Assembly: GCF_000613445.1 (NCBI RefSeq)
Contig: NZ_BAIZ01000005.1
Coordinates: forward strand, 44,212 to 108,211
From: Hoylesella shahii DSM 15611 = JCM 12083
Lineage (GTDB): Bacteria; Bacteroidota; Bacteroidia; Bacteroidales; Bacteroidaceae
Length of the DNA: 64,000 nt
Direction: 5' to 3'
This document shows, in pieces, positions 27,673 through 37,783 of the stretch. The notes below the pieces were generated by a model. It saw only the letters and a program-made list of their open reading frames with translations, was not told where the DNA came from and searched no databases. Position numbers and translations under genes: made by a program. Within the stretch, counting starts at the first letter, position 1; each line of letters starts with the position of its first letter.

Positions 27673-28374
27673 ATGGACGTAAAGCGTATCTTAAACTATC
27701 TTGCCGACCTATCGGCTAACAACAATCGCGACTGGTATCAGGCGCATAAGGATGAATATTTATTTTGCCGTGCCGATTTTGAAGAGGGGGTTAGGCAAGC
27801 TTTGGCCGCCATTTCGGTGTTTGATAACGAGATGAGCCATTTACAAGTAAAAGATTGCGTTTATCGGTTTAATCGTGATACTCGCTTTTCGGCCGACAAG
27901 TCGCCATATAAGAACCACTTTGGCGCATACATGTGTGCCAAGGGTAAGAAGGCGTTACGTGGTGGATATTACCTGCATGTGGAACAAGGACATTGTCTTT
28001 TGGCTGTGGGTGGCTACTGGTTGCCCACGAATATTCTTTCTTCGTGCCGCAACGAGATTATGGGCAATATCGATACTTGGCGTGGCATTGTGGAAAACAA
28101 AGACTTTGTTGAACTCTTTGGTTTGCCCAATGCTAGTAAATGGGGTGAAGGGTCGCGCGGATTCGGTCTCGAAGCACTTAAAAGTGCACCCAGTGGATTT
28201 CCTCGCGACTATGAGTTTATACAGTATCTGCGCATGAAAGATTATTGTGCTTGGGTGAAAGTGCCCGATAATTTCTTTGAAGGTGATGGCTGGATTGACA
28301 AGATGGCACGTATATTTAAGGTGGGTAAGCCCATGATGGACTTCATGAATAATGTGATTGACGATTATGAGTAA
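27673..28374 (+). CDS. DUF2461 domain protein
   Basis: 233-residue DUF2461 (TIGR02453-type) protein. The diagnostic segments are LNYLADLSANNNRDWYQAHKDEY near the N-terminus and VYRFNRDTRFSADKSPYKNHFGAYM in the middle, followed by GGYYLHVEQGHCLLAVGGYW. The family is widespread but its biochemical role is unknown. Start taken at ATG 27673; a GTG two codons earlier is possible. It is the last plus-strand gene before a convergent region. Confidence 0.88.
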   Translation: MDVKRILNYLADLSANNNRDWYQAHKDEYLFCRADFEEGVRQALAAISVFDNEMSHLQVKDCVYRFNRDTRFSADKSPYKNHFGAYMCAKGKKALRGGYYLHVEQGHCLLAVGGYWLPTNILSSCRNEIMGNIDTWRGIVENKDFVELFGLPNASKWGEGSRGFGLEALKSAPSGFPRDYEFIQYLRMKDYCAWVKVPDNFFEGDGWIDKMARIFKVGKPMMDFMNNVIDDYE

Positions 28375-28431
28375 GGGAAGAAAACTCCATAACAAGGCTC
28401 ACACCACCCTACAAGAAGTCTCATCCCCTAA

Positions 28432-28468
28432 CCCCTCTCCAAGGGGAGAGGGGAGTGATATGCTTTGT
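28432..28468. repeat. CCCCTCTCC inverted-repeat element, copy 1
   Basis: Arms CCCCTCTCC / GGAGAGGGG (9 bases) with loop AAGG. The 35 bases from 28434, including the flank GGGAGTG-TATGC-TTGT, recur with few changes at 45934-45970. Similar CCCCTCTCC hairpins are scattered in many bacterial genomes. Confidence 0.75.
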
Positions 28469-28498
28469 TTATAACGTTTAAAAGAGCGGTTAAGGAGA

Positions 28499-28586
28499 GT
28501 ACAAAGCAGCTTGTACTTACGCTACAAGGTGCTTGTAGTGACACTATAAGGTGCTTGTACTGTCGCAACAAGGTTTCTTGTACCGA
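28499..28586. repeat. Family B 22-bp tandem repeat array, copy 1 (4 units)
   Basis: Four contiguous 22-base units at 28499, 28521, 28543 and 28565. Each is built around TACAAG-N3-CTTGTA or a close variant (unit 2: TACAAGGTGCTTGTA). No spacers. The same unit recurs at 53395-53504. Confidence 0.85.
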
Positions 28587-28818
28587 CTGTTTTGATGCAG
28601 AAGGGATGTTGTTTACCAGGGTTTGTGTTTTAACAAGCGAACTTAACAATCCCTCATAGCTATAACATAGTGAGCGAAAAATGAAATGCCTACGGCTTCT
28701 AACAACAAGAAGACGTAGGCATTTGTACGTTAAACCACAATGGTAAGCAATTGTATTGTTTGGATATCTGATGGCATTGGAGGCATAAGTTTTTTATTTC
28801 CTTTGTTCACTACTATTA

Positions 28819-30023
28819 TTAATGTGTAGCTTTCCACCAGCCAGTTGCCTTTTTAGTGGTTGAAGCGTTCTCGAAAGCCGACACGGTGGGGTCGCTAATG
28901 GTAATTCCACTATAATTGTTAACTTGAATGGTGTTGTTGGAAATTTCTCTAAGAGCAGTGTATATAAAAGGTGTACACGATTTATATGGCACCAAGCGGT
29001 TGAGGGCCGTTTGCATATCAAGAGCCAAATGTTGGGTGCTAGGCGTGTTGCAAAGCTTATTTACGTAGTCGCCCATATCAAAGAAAATGGTATGTTGATA
29101 GCCATCCAGTCGCTGAATGTCCACCCAATTGGGTGCAGCGTATGCTCCTGAGGTGGCAGCATTGATGGTTCTCATCAGTCCAATTACCTCGTCTACTTTG
29201 CTACAATCGGTAATTCCGATGTTACCATAAGGATAAGTGTAGTTAGAATAGAAGCGATGAAATTCGTTAACCACCTCTTGATAGTTGGGTTTAGCCTGCG
29301 CTAGGTGTTTCCAAATAAGCCTATAGGGCATGCCATAGGCCATAATCTCGCTGCAGCAACCAATGAGATAGTCGGTAGCCTGGCGCATTTCGTAGGCCAC
29401 TTCGATGTTAGACATATAACAATCGTCGAACATCACAAACTGCATGTGCATTTTTGATTGGCTTATGGCAGCAGCAAGGTGCTAATATTGGTTTGGTAAA
29501 AGTGCTCTGTACCGCCAAAATAGCGTGTTTGTGCCCTGCTCACGCCCTCTTTATACAGCCATCCCGTGCCATGGCAGCCCACAATGAGGGCATAGCTTTC
29601 TGCTGGAGCTTTGGTTTTGACAGTGGATAACAGGCTTGAAAGACCATTAACGGTGGTGTAGGCAGGCATATTTGAAGAGTTGAATTTTTGCAAGGTGTCT
29701 TGCTTACACTCACCTTTATCCGTATATTTCACCTCCATCAGCAATGCAGTGTTAGCAGATGTGGCAATAAACACCATCAGTTTGTTTCGCCCCAGTCCCT
29801 TTCCGGTAGTGATGGCATCCTTAATATCGTTGATGTTTTGTAAGAAATTGGAATATAAGCTATTGTCTTCGCTTGTTCTCGAAGCGCTCCACGGCATGTA
29901 AACAAAGATTGTTTTAGCGTTTATTGGTTCAGGAACGGGGTAGGGTTCTGGCACATCTTTGTGACAACCTGCAATGAAGAGCGTTGCCAAGAGTATGAGT
30001 AGCACGTTGATTTTATTTTTCAT
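28819..30023 (-). CDS. Clostripain (C11) family lipoprotein (frameshifted)
   Basis: Cysteine peptidase of family C11, the clostripain group, typically Arg/Lys-specific and, in Bacteroidetes, often secreted. Start at 30023 gives MKNKINVLLILLATLFIAGC, a lipoprotein signal (IAGC). YALIVGCHGTGW supplies the catalytic His. The frame slips near 29475; restoring one G on the coding strand joins ISTLAAAISQSKMHMQFVMFDDCYMSNIEVAYEMR, whose Cys in FDDC is the expected nucleophile. About 400 residues overall. Substrates are unknown. It stands alone, with no neighbouring inhibitor gene. Confidence 0.85.
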
Positions 30024-30166
30024 GAAGGTGGTGTTAGGTGTTGAAATGAAAAGAAGTTCCTGCACCATTTGTTGCCATTAAGCCTCAATATAGCAGTAAG
30101 GTGTGAGTAAGGTTACTCACGATGGTACCAAGTGGTACAGGAACTTCGATTAAAACTCTCTAAAGT

Positions 30167-30188
30167 GGATGGCCTAAGATTGCCATCC
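30167..30188 (-). terminator. Weak hairpin after valS
   Basis: GGATGGC / GCCATCC with an 8-base loop lies just beyond the valS stop on the minus strand. Short stem, modest T content. Confidence 0.45.
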
Positions 30189-30192
30189 GTAT

Positions 30193-32829
30193 CTATTTTT
30201 TCTTTAATTCTTCGATAGACGCTTTCAGCGCAGCAATCTTTTCTTCCGAGTCGCTTTGCTTTTTGCGTTCCAAAGCCACAACGGCTTCGGGTGCGTTAGC
30301 CACAAATCGTTCGTTAGATAGTTTTTTCTTGATGCCCGCCAGAAAACCTTCGAGGTGAGCCAATTGTGCCTCTTGCTTCTTAATTTCGGCCTCAACGTCA
30401 ACCAAATTGCCAATGGGCACAGCGTATTCGTCTGTTCCAACCATGAATTGAGCCGTATCAGCAGCTTTCTCTTTTACCACTTCCACCTGGTCAAGGTTGG
30501 CCATTTTGGTTACCACATCATTGTATTGTGCATAGCGGTTTTGGCCAATGGCATGCAGAGATAGTTGTTCTTTGGGTGCGATGTTCTTTTGGTTGCGCAC
30601 CATTCGCACACCACTCACAATCTGTTTCACCATTTCGATGTCGGCGTTCAGTTTGTTGTCGGCCTCTGTTGGGGCGTCAATCTTTAGGCATTGGCACATA
30701 ATCGACTCGCCCTCTTTGCGTTCGGCGATGTGCTGCCACAGCTCTTCGGTGATGAAAGGCATGAAGGGATGCAGCATGTTGAGCAGCGTTTCGAAGTAGC
30801 GCAGCGTAGCTTTGTAAGTCTCGTTGTCGATGGGTTGGCCGTAAGCAGGCTTCACCATTTCGAGGTACCAACTAGAAAATTCGTCCCAGAAGAGGCGATA
30901 AACGGCCATAAGGGCTTCCGAAATGCGATATTTAGAGAACAAGTCGTTCAGTTCTTCGTTGGTTTGGCGTAGCTTGGCTTCGAACCATTGACAAGCAATT
31001 CGGCTTGCTTCGGGTTGTGCTTGGTTGCTAACCTCCCAGCCTTTAACCAGTCTAAACGCATTCCAAATTTTATTATTGAAGTTGCGCCCTTGTTCGCACA
31101 GTGTCTCATCAAACAGAATGTCGTTGCCTGCAGGTGCCGAAAGCATCATGCCCATTCGCACACCGTCGGCGCCATATTGTTCAATCAGTTCGATGGGGTC
31201 GGGCGAATTGCCTAACGATTTTGACATCTTACGGCCTAATTTATCGCGCACGATACCCGTGAAATACACATTCTTGAAAGGCATTTTACCACGATATTCG
31301 TAGCCAGCCATAATCATACGAGCCACCCAGAAGAAGATAATATCAGGACCAGTAACGAGGTCGCTTGTGGGATAATAATAGTTTATCTCCTCGTTGTTAG
31401 GTTGGTTGATGCCGTTAAACACAGAGATGGGCCATAACCACGATGAGAACCAGGTGTCAAGGCAGTCTTCATCCTGCTCTAAGTCGGTTGTAGTTATGGT
31501 GTTGCATATAGCTTTAGCCTTGGTCAGGGCCTCTTCTTCGTTCAATGCCACCACGCATTCGCGTTTTCCATTGGCTGTGAAGTAATAGGCAGGTATGCGG
31601 TGTCCCCACCACAGTTGTCGGCTGATACACCAGTCTTTGATGTTTTCCAGCCAGTGGCGGTAAGTGTTTTTGTATTTCTGCGGATAGAAAGCAATGTCGT
31701 CGTCCATAACAGGTTGCAGAGCCAAATCGGCGAAATGCTGCATTTTAAGGAACCATTGGGTAGACAATTTGGGCTCGATGGGCACGTGTGTGCGTTCAGA
31801 ATAGCCCACCTTATTATCGTAATCCTCCATTTTCTCCATCAATCCAGCAGCCTGTAGGTCGTTAGCAATTTGCTTACGCACGTCCATGCGGTCCATACCC
31901 ACGTACAAGCCAGCAGCTTCAGACAAAGTACCGTTGTCGTTAAAGATGTCGATAGAGTCCAGTCCGTGTTTCAATCCCAAGTTATGGTCGTTGATATCGT
32001 GTGCAGGCGTAACCTTTAGGCAACCCGTACCAAATTCGATATCTACATAATCGTCTTCGATAACGGGAATTTCGCGGCCCACCAGTGGCACGATAACGTG
32101 TTTACCCTTAAGCCAAGTGTTCTTTGGGTCGTTGGGGTTGATACACATGGCGGTGTCGCCCATGATGGTTTCTGGGCGAGTGGTGGCTACTACGGCATAC
32201 TTACCAGGTTCTTCAACCACCATATATTTAAGATAGTAAAGCTTAGAGTGCTCTTCTTTGTACACCACTTCCTCGTCAGAGAGAGCCGTTTGTGCTTGAG
32301 GGTCCCAGTTAACCATGCGCACCCCGCGGTAAATCAGCCCCTTTTCGTAGAGGTCGCAGAACACTTTGAGCACACTTTCCGAGCGTTCGTCGTCCATTGT
32401 GAAAGCCGTTCGGTCCCAATCACACGAAGCGCCCAATCGTCTAAGCTGTTTAAGGATGATGCCACCGTGTTCGTGTGTCCAGTCCCACGCGTGTTTTAAG
32501 AACTCATCTCGGCTCAAGTCGGTTTTCTTCACGCCCTTTTCGGCCAATTTAGCCACTACTTTAGCCTCGGTGGCTATAGAAGCGTGGTCGGTTCCAGGCA
32601 CCCAACAAGCGTTCTTACCCTCCATTCGTGCACGGCGAACGAGGATGTCTTGTATTGTATTGTTAAGCATGTGGCCCATGTGAAGTACACCCGTAACGTT
32701 GGGTGGAGGGATAACCACGGTGTAAGGTGCCCTTCCGTCGGGCTTGCTAGCAAAGAGTTTATTGTCTAGCCAATATTGATACCATTTGGTTTCCACTTCT
32801 CTGGGGTCATACTTACTTGCTATTTCCAT
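30193..32829 (-). CDS. valS: Valyl-tRNA synthetase
   Basis: Class I aminoacyl-tRNA synthetase charging tRNA-Val. In the 878 residues: the HIGH-type signature [15 protein letters not shown], the editing (CP1) domain with [20 protein letters not shown] in [14 protein letters not shown], the anticodon-binding helical domain, and a C-terminal coiled coil (about 810-878: [21 protein letters not shown]) that contacts tRNA. Length and order are normal. A minus-strand TAAATTTG at 32882-32875, 46 bases upstream of the start, is a plausible -7 box. Confidence 0.97.
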   Translation of the reverse strand: MEIASKYDPREVETKWYQYWLDNKLFASKPDGRAPYTVVIPPPNVTGVLHMGHMLNNTIQDILVRRARMEGKNACWVPGTDHASIATEAKVVAKLAEKGVKKTDLSRDEFLKHAWDWTHEHGGIILKQLRRLGASCDWDRTAFTMDDERSESVLKVFCDLYEKGLIYRGVRMVNWDPQAQTALSDEEVVYKEEHSKLYYLKYMVVEEPGKYAVVATTRPETIMGDTAMCINPNDPKNTWLKGKHVIVPLVGREIPVIEDDYVDIEFGTGCLKVTPAHDINDHNLGLKHGLDSIDIFNDNGTLSEAAGLYVGMDRMDVRKQIANDLQAAGLMEKMEDYDNKVGYSERTHVPIEPKLSTQWFLKMQHFADLALQPVMDDDIAFYPQKYKNTYRHWLENIKDWCISRQLWWGHRIPAYYFTANGKRECVVALNEEEALTKAKAICNTITTTDLEQDEDCLDTWFSSWLWPISVFNGINQPNNEEINYYYPTSDLVTGPDIIFFWVARMIMAGYEYRGKMPFKNVYFTGIVRDKLGRKMSKSLGNSPDPIELIEQYGADGVRMGMMLSAPAGNDILFDETLCEQGRNFNNKIWNAFRLVKGWEVSNQAQPEASRIACQWFEAKLRQTNEELNDLFSKYRISEALMAVYRLFWDEFSSWYLEMVKPAYGQPIDNETYKATLRYFETLLNMLHPFMPFITEELWQHIAERKEGESIMCQCLKIDAPTEADNKLNADIEMVKQIVSGVRMVRNQKNIAPKEQLSLHAIGQNRYAQYNDVVTKMANLDQVEVVKEKAADTAQFMVGTDEYAVPIGNLVDVEAEIKKQEAQLAHLEGFLAGIKKKLSNERFVANAPEAVVALERKKQSDSEEKIAALKASIEELKKK

Positions 32830-33245
32830 ATCCTGTGTTGTTATTATAATTCAACCTTTATTGTGTACAGACTGCAAATTTACTAAAAAACATTGGATTA
32901 ACGCCACTAACTACAGTGCTAATACGCATAAAATTAGCTACTTGTTTGTCACAGGTGTGTTGGGTTGGTGTTTCAAAGGTTGGGTTGGTGTGGGTTGTGT
33001 AGGTGTATTTCTCGTTTGTTTTGTATGGTTTTGGCTCTTTTCGTAAAGATTTTTGTACAAAAAATGCACTGTAAGCTGATAGAAAGTGGAGTAAAATGCT
33101 TACAAATGTTTCTCTAATAACGCTGCCATATAGACGCAATTGTGTAAAAACTTTAGTCGAAATGTTTATAAGAAGGTTATGGTTTATTGTGTAGTCTTCA
33201 TCCTTATTAGTGCATTGTACAAGCCTTGATGATTGTTTAGTTGCA
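32830..33245. other. Intergenic region upstream of valS
   Basis: 416 bases. Contains the minus-strand -7 box TAAATTTG (32875-32882) and a GT-rich stretch in which GTTGGGTTGGTGT occurs twice (about 32958 and 32979). No gene seen. Confidence 0.5.
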
Positions 33246-33857
33246 CTAAAAGCTTGAGATATTGGCGATGGGTAACTCCAATTCGTGCGCATCAATCATG
33301 GCATTGAAGAGCATGATGCGTTGAAACGAGGAGATGGAGGCAGGCGAGATGTGTGCTTCTTTTATTTTGTTGTGTTGTAAAAGCCATTGGCGCATCGTGC
33401 CATTAAGTAGCGGTTGGGCAGGTGTGAGCCATTGTTGACCATCGTAAAAAGCCACGTTGGTGAACGATGTGTCGGTAATCAGTCCGCCTTTAACGATGAG
33501 CACCTCGTCACAATCCTTACGAAGTGTCAGCAGGTGGTTAAGTTGTTGGCGGTTGGTGCTTTTAAAATGGTAGTCGATGTGGTTGTCTTCCACCAGTTGC
33601 AGACTTTGGATATCGCGTTTGCGGTAAGGTTCGAACGAAGTTTCTCTAACCCCGTTAACATCATAAACCACCCTGGCCTTGATTCGTTCGTTGCTTAAGG
33701 GAGAAGCTTCGAGCCATTTTTGCAAGTCAAGGGGTGCCACGAGTGGTGCGAAATGAGCACGCGTGGCATCCATACGAGCTTGGTGTAGCGGTAGGTTAAT
33801 GGGTTTGCCGCCTTCAATCCTTATTGTTTCTACAAACTGGTGCATACACTTTTTCAA
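33246..33857 (-). CDS. Class IV aminotransferase, PabC-like aminodeoxychorismate lyase
   Basis: PLP enzyme of fold type IV, most likely 4-amino-4-deoxychorismate lyase making p-aminobenzoate for folate. The 203 residues include YHFKSTNRQQLNHLL, where the Lys is the expected PLP ligand, CDEVLIVKGGLITDTSFTNVAF, and LLNGTMRQWLL with the TMR phosphate-binding turn. Its start overlaps the 3' end of pabB by 44 bases, which argues strongly for the folate role over branched-chain aminotransferase. It is short for the family, as PabC proteins of this group are. Confidence 0.85.
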   Translation of the reverse strand: MKKCMHQFVETIRIEGGKPINLPLHQARMDATRAHFAPLVAPLDLQKWLEASPLSNERIKARVVYDVNGVRETSFEPYRKRDIQSLQLVEDNHIDYHFKSTNRQQLNHLLTLRKDCDEVLIVKGGLITDTSFTNVAFYDGQQWLTPAQPLLNGTMRQWLLQHNKIKEAHISPASISSFQRIMLFNAMIDAHELELPIANISSF

Positions 33858-34810
33858 TCACTTCGTGGTATTCGTCTTTCCAATTACTTTTGGCGGTGAT
33901 GCCACCTCCAGCTTTAAAATAGAGATTTCCTTGCTGTAGGTCTACAAATCTAATCATTACAGCACTATCCAATTCGCCGTTATCCCATCGTCCCATCACG
34001 CCTGTATAGAAGTCGCGATGATAGTTTTCGGCCTCGGCGATAATCTCCACCGTCTTCTTTTTGGGTGCGCCAGTTATCGAGCCAGCAGGCAATTGCGAGA
34101 AAATAACATCGCCAGGACGATGCATTAAGTGAGGCAAAAGTTGTCCCTTTATTTCAGAACTGGTTTGCAAAAGCGGTCCGCGGTGAGTGTTTAATCGTTC
34201 AATATATCGGTATCGCTCCACATGCACGTTATTGGCCACCATGCTTAGGTCGTTTCTTATGAGGTCGACGATGGTGGCATGTTCGGCAGCTTCCTTCTCA
34301 TTGTTCATCAAAAATTGCGCCGACGAAGGCGAAACATCTTCGGCAGTGCTTCATGGGGTACGAACTAATTTCTCCTTGTTTAATCTTTACAAATGTTTCG
34401 GGCGAAAAACACACCAGTTTATTTTTTATCCAAAGTCGATAACGCGCCTCGGCCACATTAAAAAGGTCGAGCAATGAAAGGTTGGTTTGCAGAGCAACGC
34501 AGCAAGTAAGGTTGGCCAGATAGCTGTTTCCGGCCAGCATAGCATTTCTAACGATGTTGAAACTCTTTAGGTATTCCGACTCCGAGGGTGGGTCAATGCA
34601 CCATTCAATATTCTTGTTAGTAGGAAGGGTGGCGTGTGTGGCGTTTCCTTTTCCGTTGAAGCAATACTTCAATTCGTTGGCGTCAACTTCGTTTTCAGGA
34701 ATAACCACAGCACAGTTAGCCTCGTAATTGATTACGAAAATAAACGGTATGGCCTTTGCAGCCAAGTCGTTCATTCGCTGTTGGGCCTCCTCTCGATTGT
34801 AAAAGTTCAT
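33814..34810 (-). CDS. pabB: Aminodeoxychorismate synthase component I (frameshifted)
   Basis: Chorismate-utilising enzyme that aminates chorismate with ammonia from a glutaminase partner. N-terminal part: MNFYNREEAQQRMND and IVRNAMLAGNSYLANLTCCV. The frame is lost near 34350. If AAGC is taken as AAAGGC, the family motif PMKGT is restored, followed by NNEKEAAEHATIVDLIRNDLS. C-terminal motifs are LPAGSITGAPKKKTVEII and GVMGRWDNGELDSAVMIR. About 332 residues joined, shorter than E. coli PabB because the N-terminal domain is reduced. No pabA is adjacent. Confidence 0.9.
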
Positions 34811-34905
34811 TTTCTAACTTGCGTTTTTGATGGTGTAAAAGTACGAATAAAAAGTGAAATGCCGAAATGTAGCAGTTTTATTCAGCGAAACACTTATTTT
34901 TTTAT

Positions 34906-34913
34906 TATCTTTG
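34906..34913 (+). promoter_or_regulatory. -7 box of mazG
   Basis: TATCTTTG, 69 bases upstream of the mazG ATG. Confidence 0.6.
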
Positions 34914-34981
34914 CAACGGCAGAAAGATTTTAAACCCGTGCCAAGAAGTTTGGCAGCCTATGCCATCACCTAATATATAGT

Positions 34982-35773
34982 ATGCATACACAACAAGAAA
35001 AGATGGAAGCCTTTGGGCGATTGCTCGATGTGCTCGACGATTTGAGAGAGAAATGCCCGTGGGACAAGAAGCAAACCTTCGAAAGCCTGCGCCCAAATAC
35101 GATAGAGGAAACATACGAATTGTGCGATGCTCTGGCCAAGAACGACATGAAAAATGTTTGCAAAGAATTGGGAGATGTGTTGATGCACATGGTATTCTAC
35201 GCCAAGATGGCCAGCGAACAGGGCGAATTTGATATCGCTGATGTGTGTAATAAAGAGGCCGACAAGCTGATTTTTAGACATCCGCACATCTATGGCGACG
35301 TGCAAGCAGACAATGTTGACCAGGTGTTGAAAAACTGGGAGCAGATAAAGTTGCAAGAAAAAGATGGAAATAAAACGGTGCTTTCGGGCGTGCCCGACGC
35401 CTTACCCAGTATGATTAAGGCTTATCGCATACAGGATAAGGCCCGAAACGTGGGATTTGATTGGAAAGAGAAAAACGACGTTTGGGCCAAAGTGCGTGAA
35501 GAACTGGACGAACTGGAAACCGAACTCAAACGCGAAGATAAGGAGCGAGCTACCCAAGAATTGGGCGATTTCTTGTTTAGCGTAATCAATGCGGCCAGAC
35601 TTTACCATCTCAATCCGGATAATGCTTTGGAGAAAACCAACCAGAAGTTCATCAGAAGGTTTAATTATGTGGAGCAACATTCTATTAAAGTGGGGAAACC
35701 TCTCACGGAAATGTCGCTTGAAGAGATGGACAAATTATGGAATGAGGCCAAGCAAGAAGAAGGCAAACAGTAG
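34982..35773 (+). CDS. mazG: Nucleoside triphosphate pyrophosphohydrolase MazG
   Basis: Hydrolyses (d)NTPs to NMP and PPi, acting in housekeeping or stress control of nucleotide pools. Two MazG domains are seen in the 263 residues: the first with CPWDKKQTFESLRPNTIEETYELCDAL and KELGDVLMHMVFYA, the second with REELDELETELK and TQELGDFLFSVINAARL (EExxE and ExxD metal sites in each). The full-length two-domain form is the standard bacterial MazG. Confidence 0.95.
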   Translation: MHTQQEKMEAFGRLLDVLDDLREKCPWDKKQTFESLRPNTIEETYELCDALAKNDMKNVCKELGDVLMHMVFYAKMASEQGEFDIADVCNKEADKLIFRHPHIYGDVQADNVDQVLKNWEQIKLQEKDGNKTVLSGVPDALPSMIKAYRIQDKARNVGFDWKEKNDVWAKVREELDELETELKREDKERATQELGDFLFSVINAARLYHLNPDNALEKTNQKFIRRFNYVEQHSIKVGKPLTEMSLEEMDKLWNEAKQEEGKQ

Positions 35774-35894
35774 GGCAAAATTCAATCCAATAGTGTTTTA
35801 ACCTGATAGCTTGTGCAACTGTGGCATCAATTCTAACAGGTTGGTTAACAAAGAAATTGCAATATTAAGTACAAATACATTAAAAAAATAGCTC

Positions 35895-36455
35895 ATGAAT
35901 AGAAAACTATCAACCATATTTATGGTCGTGTTTGTCGCTTTGGTCTTTGTGGCATGCGATGGCGACAAGAAAAAGAACAATAAACAACAGTCGTTGTCAA
36001 CGATGGAAGAAAGCAAAGGCGACTCAACCATGTATGGCGTATGTGGCGATAACACAGGAATGCATGTGTTGGAGTTAATTACCGTGCAAGGCGACACGCT
36101 AAGTTATGTGTTCGATGTTGAGGATGGCGCTACCGTTAAGGGTGGAATATTGGCCGGAGACCGGTTAGCCGTGGTGGGATATAAAAATGCTGACGGTGAA
36201 AACGAAGCAACCGAGGTGTTGAATCTCACAACGCTGATGGGAAAGTGGCGCAGTATTGACAAGCAATTTGAATTGATGGAGGACGGTACTGTGCTGTCGG
36301 GAGTGAAAGAAGAATCGCAGCCTTGGACCGCATGGAAAGTGTATAACGGTAAGCTTCTACTTAATAAAGACACCTTCTCGGTGAACGCTTTGGGTGCCGA
36401 CTCGCTCTATTTGGAGAACGCACACGGCATTTTCACCTTCACACGCCAAAAATAA
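35895..36455 (+). CDS. Lipocalin-like lipoprotein
   Basis: 186 residues beginning with a lipoprotein signal (MNRKLSTIFMVVFVALVFVACDGDKKK, lipobox VFVAC). An acidic/Lys-rich linker follows, then a beta-rich body with LMGKWRSIDKQFELMEDGTVLSG, the lipocalin-type G-x-W at the start of the second half, and LGADSLYLENAHGIFTFTRQK at the end. Outer-membrane or periplasmic anchoring is inferred; function unknown. It sits just upstream of rnz, whose open frame overlaps it but whose likely start does not. Confidence 0.8.
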   Translation: MNRKLSTIFMVVFVALVFVACDGDKKKNNKQQSLSTMEESKGDSTMYGVCGDNTGMHVLELITVQGDTLSYVFDVEDGATVKGGILAGDRLAVVGYKNADGENEATEVLNLTTLMGKWRSIDKQFELMEDGTVLSGVKEESQPWTAWKVYNGKLLLNKDTFSVNALGADSLYLENAHGIFTFTRQK

Positions 36456-36462
36456 TACGCCC

Positions 36463-37392
36463 TTGGAACCGTTTAAAGTTCATATCCTGGGTTGTGGCAG
36501 TGCGTTGCCAACGCTGAAACATAATGCCACATCGCAGGTGGTAGACATTCGTGGCAAACTCTTTATGATAGATTGTGGCGAGGGGACGCAGGTTCAATTG
36601 CGTCGCTCGCACATTCGTTTCACGAAGATAGGAGCAGTGTTTATTTCGCATTTGCATGGCGACCACTGTTTCGGGCTCATCGGGATGATATCCACATTTG
36701 GCTTGCTTGGTCGCACGGCAGCCTTGCATGTATATGCTCCAACCGAACTAGGTTCAATACTTCGCACGCAGCTCGATTTCTTTTGCGCGGGCATAGAGTT
36801 CGAAGTGGTGTTTCATGCAGTAGACACAACCGTGCAACAAGTGATTTATGAAGACAAAAGTATCACCGTTGAGAGTGTTCCACTTGAACATCGTATCAGC
36901 TGCTGTGGTTTTATTTTCCGCGAAAAAGCATTGCTTCCGCACATACGACGCGATATGATAGACTTCTATCGCATACCAGTGAGTCAGATAAACAATATTA
37001 AATTAGGAGCCAACTGGGTGGACGAAGAGGGGCAAACGGTGTTAAATTCACGTCTCGTCACACCATCAGCACCAGCCAGGGCGTATGCTTATTGTAGCGA
37101 TACACGTTATATGCCCGAGCTACACAAGGCCGTGCAGGGGGTAGATGTGCTTTATCACGAGGCCACTTACGACGCCAAAATGGCATCTCGAGCACGACTC
37201 TATTATCACAGCACAGCCGAAGAAGCAGCTAAAGTGGCTCGCGATGCAAGGGTGGGTAAACTGGTTTTGGGGCATTATAGTGCCCGTTACGAGGCCGAAG
37301 ACCTATTGCTTACCGAGGCTAAAGCAATCTTTCCTAACACTATTTTAGGGCAAGAAGGTATGGAAGTGTGGATTGATGCGAAGGCAGATTAA
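36463..37392 (+). CDS. rnz: Ribonuclease Z
   Basis: Metallo-beta-lactamase-fold endonuclease that trims the 3' end of tRNA precursors. I start at TTG 36463 (MEPFKVHILGCGSALPTLKHNATSQVV), which is where family similarity begins and eight bases after the upstream gene; the longer open frame overlaps that gene. Zinc motif FISHLHGDHCFGLIGM, the exosite-region FCAGIEFEV and later YCSDTRYMPEL, LYHEATYD and LVLGHYSARY (remaining metal ligands) are all present. 309 residues, normal. Both tRNA-Asp genes below lack an encoded CCA, consistent with RNase Z processing. Confidence 0.94.
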   Translation: MEPFKVHILGCGSALPTLKHNATSQVVDIRGKLFMIDCGEGTQVQLRRSHIRFTKIGAVFISHLHGDHCFGLIGMISTFGLLGRTAALHVYAPTELGSILRTQLDFFCAGIEFEVVFHAVDTTVQQVIYEDKSITVESVPLEHRISCCGFIFREKALLPHIRRDMIDFYRIPVSQINNIKLGANWVDEEGQTVLNSRLVTPSAPARAYAYCSDTRYMPELHKAVQGVDVLYHEATYDAKMASRARLYYHSTAEEAAKVARDARVGKLVLGHYSARYEAEDLLLTEAKAIFPNTILGQEGMEVWIDAKAD

Positions 37393-37783
37393 TAAGGTGA
37401 CGAGTTAATAGGGTGGGGAGTTAGCTGTTCTGCGTGTTAACAAGTTCAACATAGATCTGCAATCCTAATCACAGGAGTAGCATAATAATCTATATCTGAT
37501 AAGCATTTCAATGTTGACTTCACAAAAACGCACTCGTTGTTGAGTTTTTTAACAAATCTTTCGTTAGTACATATTTGTGTCTAATCGTGATGAAAAACAA
37601 GTGGATGAGGTGCGAATTAAAAAGAATAATTGCGCCAAAATCCCGCAAAGTATGTCGCAAAAGCACATAAAATAAGTGCATTTGTTAAATAGGTTTAACA
37701 ATGGGAGCATTGCATTTGTTTGTTATCTTGATTTACATCAAAAAATGTTATATTTGCAGGTAAAACAAGAAAACACAGTGTAT
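37393..37783. other. Intergenic region upstream of the small secreted protein gene
   Basis: 391 AT-rich bases. The only element I recognise is a promoter at 37728-37756: TTG, 18 bases, TATATTTG, placed 27 bases before the ATG of the next gene. Confidence 0.55.

Larger units (their letters stand above)
28375..28818. other. Convergent intergenic region with hairpin element and family B repeats
   Basis: 444 bases between the DUF2461 gene and the clostripain-like gene. Contains the CCCCTCTCC hairpin element (28432-28453), four family B repeat units (28499-28586), and an imperfect hairpin near 28684-28723 (ATGCCTACG...CGTAGGCAT). No convincing ORF. Confidence 0.7.
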
